Source: Mangrovimonas futianensis (GTDB taxonomy: Bacteria; Bacteroidota; Bacteroidia; Flavobacteriales; Flavobacteriaceae). From it: DNA of 64,000 nucleotides. The notes below the pieces were generated by a model, which was not told the origin of the DNA, did no database searches, and was given only the letters and a program-made list of their open reading frames with translations. The stretch is taken from contig NZ_JAJJNF010000008.1 of the NCBI RefSeq assembly GCF_021245805.1, positions 156,305 through 220,304 on the forward strand. The letters are read 5' to 3'. This document shows, in pieces, positions 42,401 through 52,163 of this stretch; positions within the stretch are counted from its first letter, which is position 1; every line of letters starts with the position of its first letter. The translations under genes and the position numbers were made by a program.

Positions 42401-42404
42401 AAAA

Positions 42405-43733
42405 ATGTTAGCGAGTTTGTTCCCAAAGTTTCAAGAACATATCAATGATAATTTTCCTTTCTTAAAGGATGCTAAACTATTAATCGCCATTTCAGGTGGA
42501 TTAGATAGTGTGGTTTTAACTCACCTAAGCTATAAATTAGGATTAAACATTAGTTTGGCGCATTGTAATTTCAATTTACGTGGTGCCGAAAGTGACGCAG
42601 ATGAAACTTTTGTGCTGGAATTGGCTGAAACTTTGGATGTGGAGGTGTTTCTGGAAAGTTTTAATACGTCAGAATATGCCTCAGAACAAAAACTATCCAC
42701 CCAATTGGCTGCTAGAGAGCTTCGATATCATTGGTTTGAGGAATTAGCTAATACTTTCAATTTTGATTATATCCTGACTGCTCATCATGCTGATGACAAT
42801 CTAGAAACTTTTTTGATTAATCTTTCTCGTGGAACGGGACTTGATGGATTAACTGGAATACCAAGTGTGAATGGCAAGGTGGTAAGACCGCTTTTGAATT
42901 TTTCTAGAGCAGATTTAGAGACTTATGCCCAAGAAGAACATATTGCTTGGAGAGAAGACAGTAGCAATGCTTCAGATAAATATGTGCGCAATCAATTAAG
43001 ACATCATGTGGTTCCTTTACTTAAGGAAATTAATCCGGAGTTCCTTCAGAATTTCAATAAGACCCAAGAACATTTAAAGGAAAGCCAGTTAATTATTGAG
43101 GACCAGATTGATGATATTTTGGAACATGTGGCAGATGAAATTTCACCAAATCATATTCAATTCAACATAGAGAAGTTAAAATCCTTATCAAACCCTAAGG
43201 CCTATTTATATCAAGTTTTCAAGGAATATGGCTTTTCAAATTGGAATGATATGGTGGCGCTTTTGGATGCCCAAACAGGAAAACAAATTTTTTCAAAAGA
43301 TTATGTTTTGCTAAGGGATAGGGAGCGCTTAATACTATCAGAAATTTCCAAAAGTGAAGGAAAAACCATGGGTATAGAAGCATCCCAACTTGGTACTGAA
43401 ATCATAACAGATCTAGGTATAATTTCTATGGGTCTAGTAGGTGAAATAAGTGATGCAACCAAAGATACTATCTATGTTGATAAAGATTTGTTAAATTTTC
43501 CTTTGACAGTAAGACCATGGAAAAAAGGCGACTATTTTTACCCTTTTGGTATGCAAGGAAAAAAGAAAATAAGCAAGCTTTTAAAAGATGAAAAGCTATC
43601 TTTGCGAACTAAGGAAAATATCTATTTACTCTGTTCAGGACCTGATGTGGTTTGGGTCATCAATTTAAGAGCAGACAATAGGTTTAAAGTAACTAAAACA
43701 ACAAAACAAATACTTAAAATAAAGCTTTGCTAA
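42405..43733 (+). CDS. tilS: tRNA(Ile)-lysidine synthase
   Basis: 442 aa. PP-loop ATPase motif S-G-G-L-D-S at the start, C-N-F-N-L-R-G and H-H-A-D-D-N-L-E-T-F in the N-domain (about 1-205), then a TilS C-domain (about 370-440) with R-P-W-K-K-G-D-Y-F-Y-P-F-G and K-K-I-S-K-L-L-K-D-E. It converts C34 of the CAU anticodon of tRNA-Ile2 to lysidine, an essential step. The stop TAA overlaps the dsbD ATG by one base, so the genes are coupled. Confidence 0.93.
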   Translation: MLASLFPKFQEHINDNFPFLKDAKLLIAISGGLDSVVLTHLSYKLGLNISLAHCNFNLRGAESDADETFVLELAETLDVEVFLESFNTSEYASEQKLSTQLAARELRYHWFEELANTFNFDYILTAHHADDNLETFLINLSRGTGLDGLTGIPSVNGKVVRPLLNFSRADLETYAQEEHIAWREDSSNASDKYVRNQLRHHVVPLLKEINPEFLQNFNKTQEHLKESQLIIEDQIDDILEHVADEISPNHIQFNIEKLKSLSNPKAYLYQVFKEYGFSNWNDMVALLDAQTGKQIFSKDYVLLRDRERLILSEISKSEGKTMGIEASQLGTEIITDLGIISMGLVGEISDATKDTIYVDKDLLNFPLTVRPWKKGDYFYPFGMQGKKKISKLLKDEKLSLRTKENIYLLCSGPDVVWVINLRADNRFKVTKTTKQILKIKLC

Positions 43734-45730
43734 TGAAGTCATTCATAACTGCTTGTTTATTTTTTATAACAGCCCTACAAGTTAATTCACAAGTTTTGGA
43801 CCCCGTCAAATGGAGTGGTGAAGTCCATAAAATTTCAGAAACAGAATACGAATTGGTTTACCAAGCGGATATAGATGATCACTGGCATCTCTATTCTCAA
43901 AATTTACCAGAGGGAGGAGCATTACCAACAGAGTTTGTATATGACTCCATCCAAATGGCAAACAATTTTAAATTGGTTGGAAAAGCCTCAGAAAGTAAGT
44001 CCATTACCAAATATGATAAAGTATTTGAAATGGATATGACTTTTTTTGATTCCCAAGCCACATTTACACAAAAAATAGAATTGACTAATAAGGATTTGGA
44101 AACCATCAATTCTGAAATTTCCTATCAAGCTTGTGATGATGCTAGGTGTATTTACAAGTTTTATAATATGACCTTTGATTTAACCAAAGCTAAAAAAGTC
44201 TCTGAATCTGAGGTGACTTTTGAAGAGCCACAAGAAGAAGGTTTGGTTGTCAAGCAAGCAGAAACAGACAGTTCAGAAGAAAGCGATGGCCTGCTATCAA
44301 TATTTTTTACTTCATTTTTTCTCGGATTCTTGGTATTGTTAACACCTTGTGTGTTCCCAATGATCCCAATGACCGTTAGCTTTTTTACAAAGCAAAGTAA
44401 AACAAGAGGTCAAGGAATTAGAAACGCCTTGTTGTATGGATTTTTTATTATTGTCATATACACCCTTTTGGGAACTGCCGTTTCGGCATTATTCGGTAGT
44501 AATGCCATGTATGAGTTCTCTACAGGAGTGCTGTTCAATTCTATAATGTTTATAGTTTTGGTTTTATTCGCTTTTTCATTCTTGGGAGCGTTTGAAATTA
44601 TGTTACCAAACTCCTGGGTAAACAAGGTAGATCAAGGAGCAAGCAGAGGAGGTATTATGGGAATTTTCTTTATGGCCTTGGCATTAGCGGTTGTTTCATT
44701 TTCATGTACATTTCCTATTGCCGGAACAGCATTATTGGATGCCGCGACAAAAGGTGGAATTGCCCCAGTAATGAGTATGTTAGGATTTTCATCTGCTGTA
44801 GCTTTACCATTTGCTCTTTTTGCTTTTTTCCCAAGTTGGTTAAATTCGTTGCCAAAATCAGGAGGCTGGCTTAATACCGTTAAAGTAGTTTTAGGCTTTT
44901 TAGAACTGGCTTTTGCCTTTAAGTTCCTTTCTATGATAGATTTGGTGTTGGAATGGCATTTCTTGGAAAGAGAGGTTTTCTTGGCTATTTGGATTGCTAT
45001 TTTTGGTTGTTTGGGATTGTATTTATTAGGAAAAATCAAATTGCCACATGACTCACCAATGGAGCATATTTCTGTGGGTAGATTAAGTTTAGCAATCATA
45101 GCATTGGCATTTACGCTTTACATGGTTCCTGGATTGTGGGGAGCTCCTTTGAAATTAATTAGTGGATTCCCACCACCATTAACTACCAATAGTGAATCGC
45201 CATATGGTGTAGGTTACACTAAGAAGCAAACGACTCAACTGGATTCAAAATCAGCTATGAAAGAATTGCCAGAAGGTGCTCATCTAGGACCTCAAGATTT
45301 AATTGCATTTCATGACTATGAAACGGGATTGGCTTATGCCAAATCGGTTAATAAGCCTGTAATGCTTGATTTTACTGGAATTACTTGCGTAAACTGTAGA
45401 AAAATGGAAGAACAGGTTTGGGTAGAAGATCGTGTTTTCGGCGTTTTAAATAACGAAGTGGTTCTAATTTCGCTTTATGTAGATGATAGAACCAAGTTGC
45501 CAAAAGATGAGCAATACGAGTCAGAATTTTCAGGAAACACCATTAGAACTTTTGGGCAAAAATGGTTGGAATATCAACAAACAAAATATAACACCAATGC
45601 CCAACCATTATATGTGTTACAGGATACCGAAGGTAATGACATCAGTTTGCCAGTAGGATACACGCCAGATCCTTTGGAGTATTATAATTGGTTAGTGGAT
45701 GGTGTCAAAGCCTTTAAAGGAGATAAATAG
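43733..45730 (+). CDS. dsbD: Thiol:disulfide interchange protein DsbD-like
   Basis: 665 aa from ATG 43733, with a signal peptide. N-terminal DsbD-alpha-type domain (about 20-140) with Cys in Y-Q-A-C-D-D-A-R-C. Membrane domain of about eight helices (about 190-480) with the redox cysteines in L-L-T-P-C-V-F-P-M-I-P and V-S-F-S-C-T-F-P. C-terminal thioredoxin domain with C-V-N-C (552-555). It passes electrons from cytoplasmic thioredoxin to periplasmic thiol proteins, possibly including TlpA-like lipoproteins. The frame from 43727 uses a TTG inside the tilS end and is not needed. A terminator follows. Confidence 0.92.
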   Translation: MKSFITACLFFITALQVNSQVLDPVKWSGEVHKISETEYELVYQADIDDHWHLYSQNLPEGGALPTEFVYDSIQMANNFKLVGKASESKSITKYDKVFEMDMTFFDSQATFTQKIELTNKDLETINSEISYQACDDARCIYKFYNMTFDLTKAKKVSESEVTFEEPQEEGLVVKQAETDSSEESDGLLSIFFTSFFLGFLVLLTPCVFPMIPMTVSFFTKQSKTRGQGIRNALLYGFFIIVIYTLLGTAVSALFGSNAMYEFSTGVLFNSIMFIVLVLFAFSFLGAFEIMLPNSWVNKVDQGASRGGIMGIFFMALALAVVSFSCTFPIAGTALLDAATKGGIAPVMSMLGFSSAVALPFALFAFFPSWLNSLPKSGGWLNTVKVVLGFLELAFAFKFLSMIDLVLEWHFLEREVFLAIWIAIFGCLGLYLLGKIKLPHDSPMEHISVGRLSLAIIALAFTLYMVPGLWGAPLKLISGFPPPLTTNSESPYGVGYTKKQTTQLDSKSAMKELPEGAHLGPQDLIAFHDYETGLAYAKSVNKPVMLDFTGITCVNCRKMEEQVWVEDRVFGVLNNEVVLISLYVDDRTKLPKDEQYESEFSGNTIRTFGQKWLEYQQTKYNTNAQPLYVLQDTEGNDISLPVGYTPDPLEYYNWLVDGVKAFKGDK

Positions 45731-45747
45731 AACGAATAGTCATAAAC

Positions 45748-45781
45748 AAAAAGCGATCCTTAGACTGGGTCGCTTTTTTTT
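45748..45781 (+). terminator. Rho-independent terminator after dsbD
   Basis: AGCGATCC (45752-45759) pairs with GGGTCGCT (45767-45774, one G-T), then eight T. It separates dsbD from adenine deaminase. Confidence 0.8.
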
Positions 45782-45815
45782 ATGGAAAAATGTTAGCTTT
45801 ACTAAAAATCATGGG

Positions 45816-47438
45816 ATGACTGTACGAGGAAATATTGTAGATATCTTAAACCGAAAAATCTTTAAAGGTGAAATTACCGTTGAGCAAGGAAAAATAGAAG
45901 CTGTAGAAGAAAAGGATCATGATATTGAGACCTATATTCTTCCTGGGTTTGTGGATGCCCATATCCATATTGAAAGTTCTATGTTGGTTCCGAGTGAATT
46001 CGCTAGAGTTGCAGTAAACCACGGTACGGTTTCCACTGTTTCAGATCCTCATGAAATTGCCAATGTTTTAGGAATGGAAGGTGTTCATTTTATGATTGAA
46101 AACGGAAAACAGACACCTTTCAAATTCAATTTTGGTGCTCCGTCTTGTGTCCCTGCTACTACTTTTGAATCTTCGGGAGCCAACATTGATTCCCAAGGCA
46201 TAAAGGAATTGCTTTCAAATCCTGATATCAAATATTTGGCCGAAATGATGAACTACCCGGGGGTGATTTTTGATGATGAGGAAGTACTTAAAAAAATTCA
46301 TTGGGCCAAGGTTTATAATAAACCAGTAGATGGTCATGCACCGGGGTTAAGAGGCGACCAAGTTTCAAAATATATTTCAGAAGGAATTTCAACAGATCAT
46401 GAGTGTTTTACTCAAGAGGAGGCTTTGGAGAAACTTCAAAAAGGTATGAAGATTTTGATTAGAGAAGGAAGCGCAGCCAAGAATTTTGAGGCTTTGATAG
46501 GATTGGTTGGAAACCATTTTGAGAACATGATGTTCTGTAGTGATGACAAGCACCCTGACGATTTGTTGTTAGGGCATATCAATCAACTTTGTGCTAGAGC
46601 TGTAAAGAAAGGAGTGAATGTGTTTAAAGTGCTTCAAATGGCTTGTGTGAATCCTGTAAACCATTATGATTTGGATGTTGGATTATTGGAGTTGGGTGAT
46701 TCGGCAGATTTTATAGTCGTAGAAGATCTCAAGGAATTTAAAGTTTTGCAAACTTTTATCAACGGACAGTTGGTGAGTGAAAATGGCCAATCTTTTATTA
46801 GCCCAGTTAATTTTGATAAACCAAACCAGTTTAAAGCAAGTAAAAAGTTGGTGTCCGATTTTATTGTTCCTCATAATTCTGATAAAATAAGGGTCATTGA
46901 GGCTTTGGATGGCGAATTGGTAACGCGAGAGCTTATCAAGGAACCCTTAGTTAAGTATGATAACGTTATTTCCGATATTTCAAATGATGTCTTGAAAATG
47001 GCCGTTGTTAATCGCTATCAAAATGACAATCCAGCCTTGGGATTTATTAAAAACTTCGGATTAAAAAAAGGAGCGATAGCTAGTTCCGTAGGTCATGATT
47101 CTCATAATATCATAGCGGTAGGAGCCGATGATACTTCTTTATGTCGAGCTGTCAATACGGTCATTGAAAACAAAGGTGGTATTTGTGTTGTTTTGGAAGA
47201 GGATAGTTGGGTAATGCCTTTGCCAGTGGCCGGAATCATGAGCGATCAAGATGCAGAAGCAGTTGGGAAAACCTACCAACAATTAGATAAAAAAGCTAAG
47301 GAATTGGGTAGCCAACTTTCAGCTCCTTTTATGACCTTATCCTTTATGGGGTTATTAGTCATACCATCCTTAAAACTCAGTGATAAAGGACTTTTTGATG
47401 GTAATGCCTTTCAGTTTACTTCGGTGTATTCCGATTGA
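45816..47438 (+). CDS. ade: Adenine deaminase
   Basis: 540 aa from ATG 45816. The open frame extends back to 45699 into dsbD and across its terminator, so the longer start is rejected. Amidohydrolase fold: first metal ligands in G-F-V-D-A-H-I-H-I-E-S-S, further ones in V-D-G-H-A-P-G-L and the H-E-C-F-T segment. The C-terminal domain has S-V-G-H-D-S-H-N and D-E-D-S-W-type segments of AdeC. It converts adenine to hypoxanthine in purine salvage and uses Mn or Fe. The next gene is convergent with no gap. Confidence 0.9.
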   Translation: MTVRGNIVDILNRKIFKGEITVEQGKIEAVEEKDHDIETYILPGFVDAHIHIESSMLVPSEFARVAVNHGTVSTVSDPHEIANVLGMEGVHFMIENGKQTPFKFNFGAPSCVPATTFESSGANIDSQGIKELLSNPDIKYLAEMMNYPGVIFDDEEVLKKIHWAKVYNKPVDGHAPGLRGDQVSKYISEGISTDHECFTQEEALEKLQKGMKILIREGSAAKNFEALIGLVGNHFENMMFCSDDKHPDDLLLGHINQLCARAVKKGVNVFKVLQMACVNPVNHYDLDVGLLELGDSADFIVVEDLKEFKVLQTFINGQLVSENGQSFISPVNFDKPNQFKASKKLVSDFIVPHNSDKIRVIEALDGELVTRELIKEPLVKYDNVISDISNDVLKMAVVNRYQNDNPALGFIKNFGLKKGAIASSVGHDSHNIIAVGADDTSLCRAVNTVIENKGGICVVLEEDSWVMPLPVAGIMSDQDAEAVGKTYQQLDKKAKELGSQLSAPFMTLSFMGLLVIPSLKLSDKGLFDGNAFQFTSVYSD

Positions 47439-48908
47439 TTATTTTTTGAAGTTATCTGGGAAACCAACAATATCAATATCCCACAGAACAGGAAGTAAAA
47501 AATAAACAAAAAGAGTCAGAATGATTATGGAAAGAAGATTCATAATCAATCCTTTGTTTACCATATCCGGAATTCTTAAATACCCAGAACCAAATACCAC
47601 TGCGTTTGGAGGTGTTGCCACAGGTAGCATAAAAGCACATGAGGCTGCCACGGCCGCAGCTACCATGAGAACAAAAGGATGTATATCTACAGTGAGAGCC
47701 ATGGGAGCCAAAACAGGTAGTAACATGGCAGTGGTAGCTAAATTGGATGTGATTTCCGTTAAGAAATTCACGGCAGCTATGAGTAATAGGATTAAAATGA
47801 TGGTTGTGACACCCACTAAAGACGTCATTTGGTTTCCAATCCATAATGCTAATCCACTACTTTCAAAACCTTTGGCTAGAGCCATCCCACCACCAAATAG
47901 AATGATGATGCCCCAGGGTAGTTTTTTGGTATCTTCCCATGTCATTAACCGATAGCCCGGTTTACTTGTGGGCAGGATAAATAGGATAATTGCAAAGAAA
48001 ATAGCAATGATGGTGTCATCTAGATTGGGGAACCAATTTTGCAATAAAAAAGAGCGGGTAATCCAACAGAAAGCGGTAGCGCCAAATACAAATGTTACCC
48101 ATTTTTCCTCAAGTGATACGGTTCCTAATTCACTCAAAAGCCTTTTAATTTCTTGTTTTCCGCCAGGAAATTCTTTTTGTTCAAAGCGGAAAGCTACTTT
48201 GGTGAGATATTTCCAACAAATAAATATGAGTAGAACAGATATGGGGAAGCCAAACAAAAACCATTGTAAAAAAGTGATTTCGTAGTCATAGGTACTTTTT
48301 ACAATACCCGCCAAAACAAGGTTGGGTGGCGTACCAATTAAAGTTGCTAAACCACCGATGGATGCACTATAAGCTATAGCTAGCATCAGAGCTTTGCCAA
48401 AAAGATCATTTTCATTTTTTAATGTTTGGGGATTATCTTTTAACTGATGGATGATGGCCATTCCAATGGGTAACATCATTACAGAAGTTGCCGTATTTGA
48501 AATCCACATGGATAAAAAAGCGGTGGCCACCATAAAACCCAAAATAATCTTTCGGATGTTGGACCCAATGATGTTTATAATATTTAAGGCAATTCGTTTG
48601 TGCAGATTCCATTTTTCAATAGCAATAGCAATGATAAAGCCTCCCATGTAAAGGAATACATATTTATGACCATAAGAAGCTGTCGTGGTTCCAATGTCTA
48701 AACTTCCATTAAGCGGAAATAAAATGATGGGAAGCAATGCTGTGGCTGCTATAGGTATAGCTTCGGTTATCCACCAAACGGCAATCCATAACGTTGTAGC
48801 TAAAACACCATTGGCTTCGTCATTTAATCCGGTTGGGTGAAAATATAATTTAGTGACAGTAAACAATATAGGACCTAAGATAAAACCTAATCGTTTGGTG
48901 GTATTCAT
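47439..48908 (-). CDS. SLC13/DASS family sodium:anion (dicarboxylate) symporter
   Basis: 489 aa, about 11 helices and two hairpins. Both DASS signatures are visible: I-S-N-T-A-T-S-V-M-M-L-P in the first half and T-S-N-L-A-T-T-A-M-L-L-P in the second, with L-I-G-T-P-P-N-L. They bind Na+ and carboxylate. Substrate (succinate, citrate, sulfate) cannot be told. The stop directly abuts the convergent adenine deaminase stop with no terminator between. Confidence 0.88.
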   Translation of the reverse strand: MNTTKRLGFILGPILFTVTKLYFHPTGLNDEANGVLATTLWIAVWWITEAIPIAATALLPIILFPLNGSLDIGTTTASYGHKYVFLYMGGFIIAIAIEKWNLHKRIALNIINIIGSNIRKIILGFMVATAFLSMWISNTATSVMMLPIGMAIIHQLKDNPQTLKNENDLFGKALMLAIAYSASIGGLATLIGTPPNLVLAGIVKSTYDYEITFLQWFLFGFPISVLLIFICWKYLTKVAFRFEQKEFPGGKQEIKRLLSELGTVSLEEKWVTFVFGATAFCWITRSFLLQNWFPNLDDTIIAIFFAIILFILPTSKPGYRLMTWEDTKKLPWGIIILFGGGMALAKGFESSGLALWIGNQMTSLVGVTTIILILLLIAAVNFLTEITSNLATTAMLLPVLAPMALTVDIHPFVLMVAAAVAASCAFMLPVATPPNAVVFGSGYLRIPDMVNKGLIMNLLSIIILTLFVYFLLPVLWDIDIVGFPDNFKK

Positions 48909-49002
48909 TTGGTGTAAAATTGATTTGAGGTAATATTAGTGAAATTAATTGAATTTATAATCAGCATATTTTTCTTACATTTAAACAAACCAACTTGAAA
49001 GG

Positions 49003-50541
49003 ATGCTTAAAAAAGTTTTTGGAAGTGCAGTTTTTGGTGTCGAAGCTACTACGATAACCGTTGAGGTGAACGTTGATAGTGGCATTGGCTATCACTTGGT
49101 TGGTTTACCAGATAATGCGATTAAGGAAAGCAATTTTAGAATCGCAGCGGCACTACAAAACAATGGGTATAAAATTCCAGGAAAGAAAATAATTGTTAAT
49201 ATGTCCCCGGCCGACTTAAGAAAGGAGGGGAGTGCCTATGATGTTACTTTGGCCATTGGAATTCTAGCGGCATCCAATCAAATTGAAACTGAAAATCTCG
49301 AGGAATATTTAATTATGGGGGAATTGTCCTTAGATGGTTCCTTGCAACCCATAAAAGGAGCTTTGCCTATAGCTGTAAAGGCAAGGGAAGAAGGGTTTAA
49401 AAATTTTATTCTTCCTATTCAAAATGCCAAGGAAGCTGCTATAGTCAATAATTTAAATGTTTATGGTGTTGAAAATATTAAGCAGGTCATAAATCACTTT
49501 GATAAAGGGGAGTCTCTTGAGCAAACTATTATTAACACTAGAGAAGAATTTTACAAAAACTTAGACTTTCCGGAACATGATTTTGCCGATGTCAAAGGAC
49601 AAGAAAGTATCAAGCGTTGTATGGAAATAGCTGCTGCTGGAGGACATAATATTATTTTAATTGGTCCACCTGGGGCGGGTAAAACCATGTTGGCTAAACG
49701 TTTGCCTAGTATTTTACCACCTATGACCCTGCATGAAGCTTTGGAAACTACAAAAATTCATTCAGTTGTTGGACGGGTCAAGGAACATACAGGGTTAATG
49801 GCTCAAAGGCCCTTTAGAAGTCCGCATCACACGATTTCAGACGTAGCTTTGGTAGGAGGAGGGACTTATCCCCAACCGGGTGAGATTTCCTTGGCACATA
49901 ATGGTGTTCTGTTTTTGGATGAATTACCAGAGTTTAAACGTACCGTTTTGGAAGTTATGAGGCAGCCGTTGGAGGATAGGGAGGTTACTATTTCAAGAGC
50001 TAAATTTACAGTGACTTATCCATCTTCATTTATGTTGGTAGCGAGTATGAATCCCAGTCCGGGAGGTTATTTTAATGATCCTGATGCTCCGGTAACGTCA
50101 TCTCCTGCTGAAATGCAAAGGTATTTGAGTAAAATATCAGGGCCGTTGTTAGACCGAATCGATATCCATATAGAAGTGACTCCAGTGCCTTTTGATAAAT
50201 TATCTGATGACAGAAAGGGAGAATCTTCGGTAGATATCAGAAAACGGGTTACTGAGGCTAGGGAAATTCAGACGAGCCGCTTTGAGGCTTTTGATCATAT
50301 TCATTATAATGCCCAAATGGGGACCAAACAAATTAGAAAATATTGTATATTAGATGACTCCTCTAAGAAACTACTTAAAACAGCCATGGAGCGACTCAAT
50401 CTGTCGGCACGAGCCTATGACAGGATTTTAAAGGTCGCCCGAACAATTGCAGATCTGGAAGGCGCAGATGATATTCAAGGATCACATATTTCAGAAGCCA
50501 TTCAATACCGAAGCTTGGATAGGGATGGTTGGTTGGGATAA
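49003..50541 (+). CDS. comM: YifB family Mg chelatase-like AAA ATPase (ComM)
   Basis: 512 aa. N-terminal ChlI/Lon-like S5 domain (about 1-175), AAA domain with Walker A G-P-P-G-A-G-K-T-M-L-A-K, Walker B L-F-L-D-E-L-P-E-F, and the C-terminal Mg-chelatase domain (about 415-510). In Vibrio the ComM homologue is a helicase that moves the branch point during natural transformation. Full length. Confidence 0.92.
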   Translation: MLKKVFGSAVFGVEATTITVEVNVDSGIGYHLVGLPDNAIKESNFRIAAALQNNGYKIPGKKIIVNMSPADLRKEGSAYDVTLAIGILAASNQIETENLEEYLIMGELSLDGSLQPIKGALPIAVKAREEGFKNFILPIQNAKEAAIVNNLNVYGVENIKQVINHFDKGESLEQTIINTREEFYKNLDFPEHDFADVKGQESIKRCMEIAAAGGHNIILIGPPGAGKTMLAKRLPSILPPMTLHEALETTKIHSVVGRVKEHTGLMAQRPFRSPHHTISDVALVGGGTYPQPGEISLAHNGVLFLDELPEFKRTVLEVMRQPLEDREVTISRAKFTVTYPSSFMLVASMNPSPGGYFNDPDAPVTSSPAEMQRYLSKISGPLLDRIDIHIEVTPVPFDKLSDDRKGESSVDIRKRVTEAREIQTSRFEAFDHIHYNAQMGTKQIRKYCILDDSSKKLLKTAMERLNLSARAYDRILKVARTIADLEGADDIQGSHISEAIQYRSLDRDGWLG

Positions 50542-50586
50542 ACCAAACAAGTAAACTATTAATTAATTTTATAAAATCAATTTATT

Positions 50587-50928
50587 ATGTACAACGGAAA
50601 GATTTCTCCAACTCAAGCGAGGGCGCTTGATTCGGCTTATGATTCTAGGCATACGCTAATTTCAAATCAAATTACAACAACTCCAGATAATAGATCGGTA
50701 TGGTTCGATTTAGATGATTTACAAGGGTTTATAGATGACGCTAAAAGTGCACATGGTAGTATGAATGGAGTAAGGGTTTATCTAGGGGCAGAATCAGATC
50801 GTGGATTATCAACCGTTTTTATGGTACCAACAGAAAGTTCAAATGGCAGTAATAGTGATATTCCGGGAGCTGACGGACTCAATGGAGGTGATCCTGGTGA
50901 TCCACCAAATGCAAATTATCCACAATAA
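50587..50928 (+). CDS. Hypothetical protein, 113 aa
   Basis: Soluble, no signal peptide. Residues 1-80 contain a mixed alpha/beta pattern (W-F-D-L-D-D-L-Q-G-F-I-D-D-A-K, G-V-R-V-Y-L-G-A). The tail (about 85-113) is low-complexity Ser/Gly/Asp/Pro. I do not recognise a family. It sits 45 nt after comM and 8 nt before the first polytopic membrane protein, so it probably belongs with that membrane-kinase group. Confidence 0.7.
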   Translation: MYNGKISPTQARALDSAYDSRHTLISNQITTTPDNRSVWFDLDDLQGFIDDAKSAHGSMNGVRVYLGAESDRGLSTVFMVPTESSNGSNSDIPGADGLNGGDPGDPPNANYPQ

Positions 50929-50936
50929 AACGAAGA

Positions 50937-51683
50937 ATGGGTAAATTTTTTCTAAATAACTTTTATTTCTTTAATGAAGGTATAATTGTTATGGCCGGTT
51001 TAACGGCGGTTCTATCTTATCCAAAGTTTAAAAATTCCTTAGTTAAATATTTTATTTATTTTTTAATTTATATCGTATTTATTGAACTTTTAGGTTATTA
51101 TCCTAGATATTCGGAGGAAATTTCTTGGCTGCAATGGATACCTCCATTAACCAATGACACCATCTTTGAAGAGAATTTACTTTGGTATACTGTTTTTTGG
51201 CACATTGGAAGTGCACTTTTTTTAACCTTTTACTTTTTTAAGGTGTTGGAGAACAATAGGTTTAAGAGTATTATTAAATATGGAGGAATTCTATTTTTTT
51301 TGATAAGTGTTTTAAGCTTACTATTCAATTATCAAGTTTATTACAGTAATGATACTGATATAGTAATTGTAGTTGGAGGTATGATTCAAATCATGTTATG
51401 CGTTTTGCTTTACTTTTCGGAAATTTTAATGAGTGAAAAAATCATGGCTTTTTATAAATCCTTTCATTTTTATGTGGCGGCTGCATTTTTTGTGTTTTTT
51501 CTTATTAGAACACCAATTACTTTTTATCAAATATATTACAATACAACAGATCGGGCTTTTGTGGATTTTAGAAAGTTTTTGATATTGTTTTGTAATGTTT
51601 TATTGTATTTAACCTTTATTATTGCTTTGATTAGATGTAAGCCGCAAAGTCAACTCAAAGAAAATATTTCTCCCAATGCATAA
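50937..51683 (+). CDS. Polytopic membrane protein, family copy 1 (unknown function)
   Basis: 248 aa, about seven hydrophobic helices and hardly any loops. It shares with copy 2 the segments K-Y-F-I-Y-F-L-I, a central W-x-I-G-S-A-L-F, a helix ending in Y-F-x-E-x-L-x-S-E, and the C-terminal F-I-I-A-L-I-R-C-K-P. Seven-helix proteins coupled to a kinase could be its sensor module. First of three tandem copies (the second is decayed), all on the same strand as the kinase. Confidence 0.75.
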   Translation: MGKFFLNNFYFFNEGIIVMAGLTAVLSYPKFKNSLVKYFIYFLIYIVFIELLGYYPRYSEEISWLQWIPPLTNDTIFEENLLWYTVFWHIGSALFLTFYFFKVLENNRFKSIIKYGGILFFLISVLSLLFNYQVYYSNDTDIVIVVGGMIQIMLCVLLYFSEILMSEKIMAFYKSFHFYVAAAFFVFFLIRTPITFYQIYYNTTDRAFVDFRKFLILFCNVLLYLTFIIALIRCKPQSQLKENISPNA

Positions 51684-52135
51684 CAGGTTGAAGGAATTCT
51701 TGGAGGGGTATTACAGTTTTTTTTTACCAGTGGTGTGGAAATTTAGCTGCATTCACTGGTATTTTAACTTAAAAGAATATAAAAAAGGATAACACCAAAT
51801 GGTCGTTTTCTTTTTTGATAGACATAGCTTTATTAGAGATAATAGTTGGCAGTTTACTCAATTTTCTCATGTGATTTTGGAATTTATGTCTTCTGGTCGG
51901 GTCATTTTTGTAGGGTTCTTTACTTTGTGGATCTTTAAATTTATATATTATTTCCGTCATTTTAATTTGGTGGTTAATTAGTACCCAGGTAAATTTCTTT
52001 AATGAGTACTTTCATACTGATGATACAGATTGTATTACCTTACAATTGCCAATCTATTTAATAATAAACGTGATGGTGTACCTGTCGTTTACATTTGCCT
52101 TGATTTTTTGTAAACCACGAATTAAGGATAATTGA
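51676..52135 (+). pseudogene. Decayed copy of the polytopic membrane protein family
   Basis: An ATG at 51676 overlaps the end of copy 1 and reads M-H-N-R-L-K-E-F-L-E-G-Y-Y-S-F-F, like the start of copy 2. After about 35 codons the frame shifts (near 51785); D-N-T-K-W-S-F-S-F-L-I-D-I-A-L-L-E-I-I matches the second helix of copies 1 and 2. A TGA follows in L-L-N-F-L-M-stop. The middle third is missing. The C-terminal end resumes in L-N-L-Y-I-I-S-V-I-L-I-W-W-L-I-S and F-A-L-I-F-C-K-P to TGA 52135. It also explains the 480-nt gap in coding sequence. Confidence 0.75.
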
Positions 52136-52163
52136 TAATTACAGAGCTTTACCTTTAAAAATT

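Noticed and set aside
45699..45815. N-terminal extension of adenine deaminase (579 aa)
   Set aside because: It would begin inside dsbD and read through the terminator at 45748-45781. The family N-terminus fits ATG 45816.
51799..51981. 60-aa ORF in the gap between the two membrane proteins
   Set aside because: It is a frame across the decayed third copy; the protein-like matches are in the other frames.
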